DNA of 20,288 bases from Robiginitomaculum sp. (lineage in GTDB: Bacteria; Pseudomonadota; Alphaproteobacteria; Caulobacterales; Maricaulaceae), in assembly GCA_021647375.1 (NCBI GenBank), contig JAKIUV010000052.1, positions 1 to 20,288 on the forward strand. The letters are read 5' to 3'. The first letter of the stretch is position 1; each line of letters opens with the position of its first letter. Positions 15,270-20,288 of the stretch are shown in pieces. The notes under the pieces are model-generated. The model saw only the letters and a program-made list of their open reading frames with translations, searched no databases and had not been told where the DNA came from. The translations under genes and the position numbers were made by a program.

Positions 15270-16387
15270 GTTAATGCATGTCTGCGGATTTTTGCCCATG
15301 CTTGTAAAAATGTTTCGGCGTCTTCGGGTTTGGTTGTGTAGCCGAGCGAGATGCGGATTGCGCCGTTCGGTGCTTTGTCTGCTAGCCCCATCGCGGTAAC
15401 GGCGCGGCTTGCCCCGACCTTGCCAGACGAGCAGGCTATCCCTGTTGAAACCGATATGCCTGCTAAATCCAGCGCCATCATCAATGTGCTGGACGCGGTA
15501 TCGGGGATGGCAAAAAACAATGTGTTGGGCAAGCGCAGCGTGTCTTCGCCGAATATGGTTATTTCAGGCTCTATAGATTTCAAGCCTGCCTCGATGGTGT
15601 CTCTGATTTCTCTTGTATGGCTTAAATCTGTATCCAGCTTTGCCGCCACCCCAAATCCGGCAATACCAGCGACATTGAGCGTACCGGCACGGCGGCGTTT
15701 TTCTTGACCGCCGCCAATCATCATAGAGCTATAGGGCGCGCCGGGCGCAACATACAAAGCCCCCACTCCTTGCGACCCACCGATTTTATGGGCGGACACG
15801 GCCACATAATCCGACAGAGCAATGACATTCAGGGGGATTTTGCCCAAAGCCTGCACGGCATCAAATAATAACAGCCCGTCCATGTCGTGGACCAAATCAA
15901 CCAGAGCTTCTGCGTCTTGGATGACGCCCGTTTCGCTATTGGCTACGGCTACGGACACAAATGGCCGTCCGTGTTTTTCGCTATCATGGCGCGCCAAATT
16001 TACCCGCAGCCAATTTACATCTAAAAGGCCAGACGATAGCACTGGTATCATTTCCACTGTGCTGTCGCCAGCTTCGGCCATTAAAATAGACGCGGGGTGA
16101 TCCATGCCAGATATATACAAACGCTTACAGCCTGCATCTACGGCAGATTTTACCGCCGTATTGACGGCTTCTGTGCCGCTGGCCGTAAAAATTAAATCTT
16201 GGGCACATACGCCCATGGCAAGAGCAACGGCTTCGCGGCCGTCCTCAACCAATGTGCTGGCGGCGCGGCCATAACCGTGGGGCGCAGACGCATTGCCCGG
16301 CGTCAATAATGCCGCCTGCATAGCGTCAATCACCTCCGGCCTAGCCGGAGAGGAGGCGTTATGGTCTAAATAAAGACGTGTTTTCAT
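15257..16387 (-). CDS. iscS: Cysteine desulfurase, IscS/NifS type (group I)
   Basis: This is a second PLP-dependent cysteine desulfurase, different from SufS, in the position typical for alphaproteobacteria between iscR and sufB. The 376-residue protein has LYLDHNASSPARPEV at the N-terminus, ASGTEAVNTAVKSA, the Asp of LLLFDAVQALGKIP, the PLP lysine K201 in VAVSAHKIGGSQGVGALY, RRAGTLNVAGIAGFG, and the catalytic cysteine C319 in STGIACSSGKVGASRA. The ATG at 16387 overlaps the iscR TGA as ATGA. The longer frame from 16423 lies inside iscR. Whether it mainly feeds SufBCD or other sulfur acceptors such as tRNA thiolation cannot be read here. The C-terminus is short, with no extended IscU-binding tail that I recognise. 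Confidence 0.92.
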   Translation of the reverse strand: MKTRLYLDHNASSPARPEVIDAMQAALLTPGNASAPHGYGRAASTLVEDGREAVALAMGVCAQDLIFTASGTEAVNTAVKSAVDAGCKRLYISGMDHPASILMAEAGDSTVEMIPVLSSGLLDVNWLRVNLARHDSEKHGRPFVSVAVANSETGVIQDAEALVDLVHDMDGLLLFDAVQALGKIPLNVIALSDYVAVSAHKIGGSQGVGALYVAPGAPYSSMMIGGGQEKRRRAGTLNVAGIAGFGVAAKLDTDLSHTREIRDTIEAGLKSIEPEITIFGEDTLRLPNTLFFAIPDTASSTLMMALDLAGISVSTGIACSSGKVGASRAVTAMGLADKAPNGAIRISLGYTTKPEDAETFLQAWAKIRRHALTGAA

Positions 16388-16842
16388 TCCGCAGCCTCCA
16401 TTTTCTCCATAAGATCCGGGCAAATTTGCGGAAATTTTTGGTCGATGACATCTTGGATAGAGGTGGCGGTGAAAAAGCCCTCAATATGGTCTTCCATAGC
16501 CTGCCACAAATCGTGGGATAAACATTTCGCGCCTTTGGTGGTGCAGCCAAGCCCGCTATCGCCGCAGCGTTTGGTTTGCACCTCTTCGTCCACCGCCGCC
16601 ATTACATTGCCAATGCTTATATCGGCGCTTGCCCGCGCCAATACATAACCGCCGCTGGCCCCGCGTACACTCTCGACAATGCCCGCCTTGCGTAATTTGC
16701 CAAATAATTGCTCAAGAAAGCTCAGAGAAATATCTTGGCGCACCGAAATATCCGACAAGCTAACTGCACCATCTCCACGCGCAATCACAGCAATATCGGT
16801 GATGGCAATCACGGCATATCTGGCTTTGGCGGTTAATTTCAT
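16384..16842 (-). CDS. iscR: Fe-S responsive repressor IscR (Rrf2 family)
   Basis: IscR binds a 2Fe-2S cluster and adjusts Fe-S assembly genes to demand. The 152-residue protein starts with MKLTAKARYAVIAITDIA, contains the winged helix (SLSDISVRQDISLSFLEQLF, then VRGASGGYVLAR), and has the cluster ligands C93, C100, C107 and H110 in the pattern C-x6-C-x6-C-x2-H. E. coli IscR has C-x5-C-x5-C-x2-H, so each spacing is one longer, but the ligand set is complete. The ATG at 16842 has only a weak GAGAA upstream. It is the first gene of the suf operon and overlaps the desulfurase gene by four bases. An IscR-type box on its own promoter points to autoregulation. Confidence 0.94.
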   Translation of the reverse strand: MKLTAKARYAVIAITDIAVIARGDGAVSLSDISVRQDISLSFLEQLFGKLRKAGIVESVRGASGGYVLARASADISIGNVMAAVDEEVQTKRCGDSGLGCTTKGAKCLSHDLWQAMEDHIEGFFTATSIQDVIDQKFPQICPDLMEKMEAAE

Positions 16843-16873
16843 CAGTTATTCTCGTAAACGTGTAATTTTTTTT

Positions 16874-16890
16874 GCATTTTGTAAAAATGC
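16874..16890 (-). other. Hairpin in the iscR leader
   Basis: GCATTTT, loop, AAAATGC form a perfect 7-base stem with a 3-base loop. On the minus strand it is followed by a run of A, so it is not a terminator. It lies in the roughly 90-base untranslated leader of iscR and may affect mRNA stability or translation. Confidence 0.4.
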
Positions 16891-16938
16891 CTGTTAGAAG
16901 CCCCCAACAATTAAGATGCAAACAGGTTTCAAAGACGC

Positions 16939-16967
16939 GATTTACGAATTCCGACTAATTTAGTCAA
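16939..16967 (-). promoter_or_regulatory. Predicted promoter of iscR and the suf operon
   Basis: The minus strand shows TTGACT (16962 to 16967) as -35, a 17-base spacer and TAAATC (16939 to 16944) as a weak -10. Transcription would begin near 16932. The -35 lies inside the IscR-type box, the usual arrangement for repression. Confidence 0.55.
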
Positions 16968-16971
16968 GTAT
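16948..16971. promoter_or_regulatory. IscR binding box (type 1-like)
   Basis: The minus strand reads ATAC, then TTGACTAAATTAGTC, then GGAAT. The dyad GACTAAATTAGTC is nearly perfect and matches the known IscR type 1 motif (ATA..TGACTA...TAGTCGG). The box overlaps the iscR -35 element. The same box lies 51 bases or more from the divergent hydrolase start and might affect it too. Confidence 0.7.
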
Positions 16972-17021
16972 TATTTGACGCTTAATTCGGAAGCTCGTAC
17001 CCGCGTAAAAAGAGTGTATAT

Positions 17022-17708
17022 ATGCCAGAAGTAATTTTTGCCGGCCCTGATGGTCGGCTAGAGGGGCGCTACCATCCCAGCGATGATGCCGCCGCCCCTT
17101 GTGCCATTATTTTATCCCCCCACCCCAAAGCGGGCGGGCATATGGACCACCGCATCCCGGTAGCCATGTATGAATGCTATAAACGGCGCGGATTTTCGGT
17201 TCTGCGGTTTAATTTTCGCGGTATTGGGCGCTCCAAGGGCGTCTATGATCACGGTTCTGGCGAACTGCAAGATGCTGCCTATGCACTGGATTATCTGCAA
17301 AGTTTTAACCAAAACGCCCCGTTTTCCTGGGTTAGCGGCTATTCCTTTGGCGCTTGGATCGGTATGCAGCTTTTAATGCGCCGCCCGGAAGTTGCCGGAT
17401 TTGTTTCCATGTCCCTGCCGACCAATACATATGATCTGGCATTTTTAGCACCCTGCCCTTCGTCCGGCCTCATCACTTACGGGAGCCACGATTCGGTCGT
17501 TCCCCCAGAAGAAGTCGAACGCGCCATAGAAAATATCCGCATTCAAAAGGGCAAGAAAATTTACGGCAAGCTTATCGAAGGTGCCGATCATTTCTATTCC
17601 CAGCATCTGGAAGTGGCTCTGGAAGAGATTGAGAAATACCTCGACGGAACACTAGAAGAAAAATATTGCCCACCAAGAGAGCCGGGGTTGATTGGGTTTG
17701 AGAATTAG
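17022..17708 (+). CDS. Alpha/beta hydrolase (COG2945-like)
   Basis: This 228-residue cytoplasmic hydrolase has the complete catalytic triad of the fold: nucleophile S108 in GYSFGAWIG, D157 in GSHDSVVP and H190 in GADHFYSQ. The oxyanion region appears early as SPHPKAGGHMDH, and VLRFNFRGIGRSKG is characteristic of this small-hydrolase group. No signal peptide or membrane segment is seen. The substrate is unknown. It is divergent from iscR and shares its 179-base control region. This neighbour pairing recurs in alphaproteobacteria as far as I recall, but a functional tie to Fe-S metabolism is not shown. Only a weak AAGAG precedes the ATG. A possible TTGACG (16975 to 16980) lacks a good -10 at the right distance. 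Confidence 0.88.
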   Translation: MPEVIFAGPDGRLEGRYHPSDDAAAPCAIILSPHPKAGGHMDHRIPVAMYECYKRRGFSVLRFNFRGIGRSKGVYDHGSGELQDAAYALDYLQSFNQNAPFSWVSGYSFGAWIGMQLLMRRPEVAGFVSMSLPTNTYDLAFLAPCPSSGLITYGSHDSVVPPEEVERAIENIRIQKGKKIYGKLIEGADHFYSQHLEVALEEIEKYLDGTLEEKYCPPREPGLIGFEN

Positions 17709-17740
17709 AATTTAGCCTTCAACACTGGCGCGAATAACAA

Positions 17741-17756
17741 CCTATTCTTGTATAGG
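17741..17756. terminator. Weak bidirectional terminator between convergent genes
   Basis: CCTAT, loop TCTTGT, ATAGG form a 5-base stem in the 49-base gap between the ends of the hydrolase and ggt genes. The T-run is poor, so this call rests mainly on position. Confidence 0.3.
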
Positions 17757-17757
17757 C

Positions 17758-19491
17758 TTATTCAGTCTCAGCGGTGCCCTCCCGTCTAGGATCAACACCG
17801 CCCTCATAACTCCCGTCCGCATTTCGACGGATGATGTGCAGGCCGGAAATCTCGCCTTTTGAACGGATGACTTTGTGGCCCTTGGCTTCTAGTCCGGTGA
17901 TAATTTCTGGGTCAAGGCCCGCTTCCTCGAGACGCACAGAACCATTGCGTGAAATCACATTGGCTAAATTTACGGCGTCTTGTGGACTCATATCCCAATC
18001 AATCATGGCAACCATGGTCTTGGCTGTATAGGCAATAATCGACGAACCGCCGGGCGAGCCTGTGGCAAAAGCAAATGTGCCGTCTTTGTGAAACACAATA
18101 TGGGGTGCCATAGAAGAGCGCGGACGCTTACCCGCCTCAGAACGGTTGGCAATTAAATTACCTGCATCGTCACGCGCCCGAAACGAAAAATCCGTAAGCT
18201 GATTATTGAGCATAAACCCGCCCGCCATGCGCTGGGAGCCAAATAGGCTCTCCACAGTCGTGGTCATAGACACTACATTACCCCATTTATCGACAATGGA
18301 AAAATGCGATGTGCCCGGCACATCTGGCGTGGCGTCCTTGCCCGGTTTGAAATCTACAGGGTCACCTGCTTTGACGTTTTTCAAACTGCTATCCATAGAA
18401 ATCAGCGCCGCACGGGATTTAAGATAATCCGGATTGAGCAGTGCGCGGCTTGGGACTTCAACAAAATCCGGGTCGGCAACAAATAAATCCCGATCCGCAT
18501 AAGCCATTTCGCCAGCCTCGGCAAAGACGTGCCAGCCGTCAAGCGTCGGGCCGAGTGCTTTCATATCAAAATTCGCAAGCTGTCCCATAATGCTTTGCAC
18601 GGCTATCCCACCCGACGACGGCGGCATGGCACCACACAATACATAGTCCCGGTAAGGGGAACACAAGGCTTCGGTTTTTTGAGGCTGGTATGCCGCCATA
18701 TCCGCTATGCTGAGAACACCCGGACGCGGCTCTTCGCGGGTTGCCGCGACGATAGCTTCGGCGATAGGGCCCTCGTTCATAGCGCGGGGGTTTTTAGCCA
18801 AAGCACGGAGGCTTTCTGCGTATAATTTATTGTCGCGAATATCCCCTGCTTTCAGCGGCGAACCGTCCTCGTGGAAAAAATATTCGAGCGCCGCAGGTTG
18901 AACTTTCAGAGCAAACCCACCCGCCATCTCAACCAGCATAGCCATGCGCGGACTGACCTCAAACCCGTCTTCGGCCAGTTTAATGCCCGCCTCGAAATTA
19001 TCTGCCCACGGTAATTTACCGTGATCCTGATGCGCCATGTCCAACATAGCCATCACGCCCGGCACACCCGTAGAGCGCCCAGAAATAATCCCCTCAAAAT
19101 AACGCAAGGGCTGGCCGTCTTCACCCAAAAACAAAGTCTCATCAATAGCAGACGGTGCCTTTTCGCGGCCATTATAGGCGCTGACCTTACCCGTCCCCGC
19201 ATCGTAGAACACCAAAAATGCCCCGCCCGCAATGCCAGAACTTTGCGGCTCGACCAGACTAAGCACGGCCTGCACGGCAATGGCCGCATCCACGGCAGAC
19301 CCACCAGCGCGGAGGACTTCGACGCCAGCCTGAGCCGCATGAGGATTGGCAGCAACCACCATGCCTTTGGCGTAGGGATTATCAGCAGGTGCCATTTGTG
19401 CCGTTTCAACAGATACAGTTTTTTTGTTTGTGCCGCCGCATGCCGAAAAGGTTAAGGCCAGTGCGCATGATGTGAATAGTAAGTATTTCAT
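17758..19491 (-). CDS. ggt: Gamma-glutamyltransferase, predicted lipoprotein
   Basis: Ggt cleaves or transfers the gamma-glutamyl group of glutathione and related compounds outside the cytoplasm, after autocatalytic cleavage into two subunits. The 577-residue precursor starts at 19491 with a strong AGGAG six bases upstream. The longer frame to 19566 runs through the promoter. Residues 1 to 18 form a signal peptide ending in LTFSAC, a possible lipobox with C18. Substrate Arg109 lies in NGREKAP. The cleavage/nucleophile Thr394 lies in VPGTSHFSIVDKWGN, followed by LLNNQ-like FMLNNQLTDFSF (D434), RPRSSMAP (S459, S460) and the GSPGGS oxyanion loop. All key residues are present, so activity is expected. 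Its strong promoter and a 25-base dyad shared with the divergent Lrp-type gene suggest local control. Confidence 0.94.
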   Translation of the reverse strand: MKYLLFTSCALALTFSACGGTNKKTVSVETAQMAPADNPYAKGMVVAANPHAAQAGVEVLRAGGSAVDAAIAVQAVLSLVEPQSSGIAGGAFLVFYDAGTGKVSAYNGREKAPSAIDETLFLGEDGQPLRYFEGIISGRSTGVPGVMAMLDMAHQDHGKLPWADNFEAGIKLAEDGFEVSPRMAMLVEMAGGFALKVQPAALEYFFHEDGSPLKAGDIRDNKLYAESLRALAKNPRAMNEGPIAEAIVAATREEPRPGVLSIADMAAYQPQKTEALCSPYRDYVLCGAMPPSSGGIAVQSIMGQLANFDMKALGPTLDGWHVFAEAGEMAYADRDLFVADPDFVEVPSRALLNPDYLKSRAALISMDSSLKNVKAGDPVDFKPGKDATPDVPGTSHFSIVDKWGNVVSMTTTVESLFGSQRMAGGFMLNNQLTDFSFRARDDAGNLIANRSEAGKRPRSSMAPHIVFHKDGTFAFATGSPGGSSIIAYTAKTMVAMIDWDMSPQDAVNLANVISRNGSVRLEEAGLDPEIITGLEAKGHKVIRSKGEISGLHIIRRNADGSYEGGVDPRREGTAETE

Positions 19492-19498
19492 ATGAGTT

Positions 19499-19503
19499 CT
19501 CCT
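19499..19503 (-). promoter_or_regulatory. Ribosome-binding site that decides the ggt start
   Basis: AGGAG on the minus strand, seven bases before the ATG at 19491, supports the lipoprotein start over the 25-codon longer frame. Confidence 0.75.
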
Positions 19504-19510
19504 GAAAAAT

Positions 19511-19539
19511 CTTATAGCCATATGGAAAATTAATGTAAA
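19511..19539 (-). promoter_or_regulatory. Predicted sigma-70 type promoter of ggt
   Basis: TTTACA (19534 to 19539), a spacer of exactly 17 bases, and TATAAG (19511 to 19516). Transcription would start near 19504, leaving a very short leader that begins about at the AGGAG. The promoter lies inside the longer ggt frame, which is further reason to prefer the start at 19491. Confidence 0.65.
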
Positions 19540-19547
19540 GGCCGGAA

Positions 19548-19572
19548 ATATTATTGACATGAGCAATAATAT
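19548..19572. promoter_or_regulatory. Perfect inverted repeat, likely operator for the Lrp-type regulator
   Basis: ATATTATTG, 7-base spacer, CAATAATAT: nine-base arms with no mismatch. It sits just upstream of the ggt -35 and contains TTGACA (19554 to 19559) on the plus strand, a possible -35 of the regulator gene. A site of this length and AT content fits Lrp/AsnC dimers, which often control a divergent neighbour and themselves. Confidence 0.6.
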
Positions 19573-19619
19573 GATAAATATTCTGTTTGTTATAAGTTAT
19601 ATCAGGAAATTTACCTAAC

Positions 19620-20288
19620 ATGGACGAAGTTGACAGAAAAATTCTGAATATCGTACAAACCGATAGTCGCCAGTCTAGCACCCAGATTGCACAGGCTGTG
19701 GGAGTCTCCGTATCAACGGCTAATGAGCGTGTTCGCAAATTGACGGCATCCGGCCATATAAAGGCGTGGCAGGCCGTGCTTGCGCCAGAAAAAGTTGGTG
19801 CGAATTTGTGCGCATTTTTATTACTTGATATGGATTACACTGGCGAAGCCGCAGCCTGCGCTGCATTGGTTGCGCTAGACGAAGTTCAAGAATTACACCA
19901 TATTAGCGGGGCGCATTCTTATATGATGAAAGTGCGCGTGGCTGAGACCCAAGCTCTCCAAACACTGATAAATACAAAAATCAAACCGCTTGCGGGTGTC
20001 TTGCGCACCGAATCTATGTTGGTTTTAAAAACAGAAAAAGAAAGTGAATTAGCTGGAGTTGTAGCTCACGAAATAGCCCATGCAACACAAAGACACATGT
20101 CACGATTTTATGCCGATGCTAAGAAAAATACCATCCCTATGGTTTTAGGAATGCTTGGAGCAGTTTTAGCCTCACAATATTCTGATTCTAGAGACGCCCC
20201 AATTGCGGTTGCAGCAATGACATCAGCTTTACAACAACAATCCATGATTAATTTCACCCGAGCGAATGAATATGAATCTGATAGGGTA
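19620..20288 (+). CDS. Lrp/AsnC-type regulator running in frame into an M48 metallopeptidase (cut by the window edge)
   Basis: The reading frame is open for 223 codons to the window end. Residues 1 to about 140 are a nearly full-length Lrp/AsnC regulator: MDEVDRKILNIVQTDSRQSS, the helix-turn-helix TQIAQAVGVSVSTANERVRK, and the ligand-sensing RAM domain ending in GVLRTESMLVLKTEK. From about residue 141 the sequence changes to an M48 peptidase of the BepA/YfgC type: ESELAGVVAHEIAHATQRHM with the zinc motif HEIAH (150 to 154), then a hydrophobic stretch and INFTRANEYESDRV, which carries the third zinc ligand, Glu. The first part of a normal BepA (signal peptide and upstream strands) is missing. 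Base composition falls from about 50% to about 41% GC past the junction near 20040. No such fusion is known to me. It is a true fusion, a recent rearrangement, or an assembly chimera. AGGA lies twelve bases before the ATG. Confidence 0.7.
   Translation, partial: MDEVDRKILNIVQTDSRQSSTQIAQAVGVSVSTANERVRKLTASGHIKAWQAVLAPEKVGANLCAFLLLDMDYTGEAAACAALVALDEVQELHHISGAHSYMMKVRVAETQALQTLINTKIKPLAGVLRTESMLVLKTEKESELAGVVAHEIAHATQRHMSRFYADAKKNTIPMVLGMLGAVLASQYSDSRDAPIAVAAMTSALQQQSMINFTRANEYESDRV

Noticed and set aside
15126..15299. 58-residue N-terminal extension of SufB
   Set aside because: It reads through the end of the desulfurase gene and the hairpin insert in a different frame. The ribosome-binding site and family similarity both place the start at 15125.
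16874..16890. Perfect 7-base hairpin as a terminator
   Set aside because: The T-run lies before the stem on the plus strand and appears as an A-run after it on the minus strand, so neither direction gives a terminator.
1..20288. CRISPR array, tRNA, rRNA, insertion sequence or prophage
   Set aside because: I found no regularly spaced repeats, no cloverleaf or rRNA-like sequence, and no transposase, integrase or phage proteins. The only repeats are the short ones listed.

Overview
This window looks like a chromosomal segment of an alphaproteobacterium with a roughly balanced GC content (about 50%). The main reasons are the gene order iscR, cysteine desulfurase, sufB, sufC, sufD, sufS, a SufT-like DUF59 gene and sufA, and the general character of the proteins. 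A more exact placement (for example Maricaulales or Caulobacterales) is only a guess. Both edges cut genes. Coding density is high and no gene-free gap reaches 300 bases. I see no tRNA, rRNA, CRISPR array, insertion sequence or prophage.

Almost everything is on the minus strand, so read from right to left. At the far right, a divergent pair shares a 128-base control region: ggt (gamma-glutamyltransferase, minus) and an Lrp/AsnC-type regulator (plus). That region holds a perfect 9-base inverted repeat next to a near-consensus ggt promoter. The regulator reading frame runs without a stop into part of an M48 (BepA-like) metallopeptidase and off the window end. It is either a fused gene or an assembly chimera. 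ggt converges on an alpha/beta hydrolase gene, which is divergent from iscR. An IscR-type box overlaps the -35 element of the iscR promoter.

From 16.8 kb down to 9.1 kb lies the Fe-S cluster assembly operon. IscR senses cluster status. Two cysteine desulfurases supply sulfur, SufBCD is the scaffold complex, and SufT and SufA help in maturation and delivery. A RidA-family gene lacking the usual active-site arginine sits between sufB and sufC. Two oddities interrupt the operon. One is a duplicated ribosome-binding-site/start region at sufB, separated by 100 bases rich in hairpins that encode a 43-residue reading frame. The other is a pair of inverted hairpin repeats between sufT and sufA. A glutathione S-transferase gene follows sufA closely.

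From 8.5 kb down to 1, all on the minus strand, come a UvrD/PcrA helicase, two overlapping PaaI-type thioesterases coupled to a MATE exporter, a PAS-plus-receiver protein with no kinase domain, an AmpG-like permease, and the N-terminal third of MutS, cut by the left edge.
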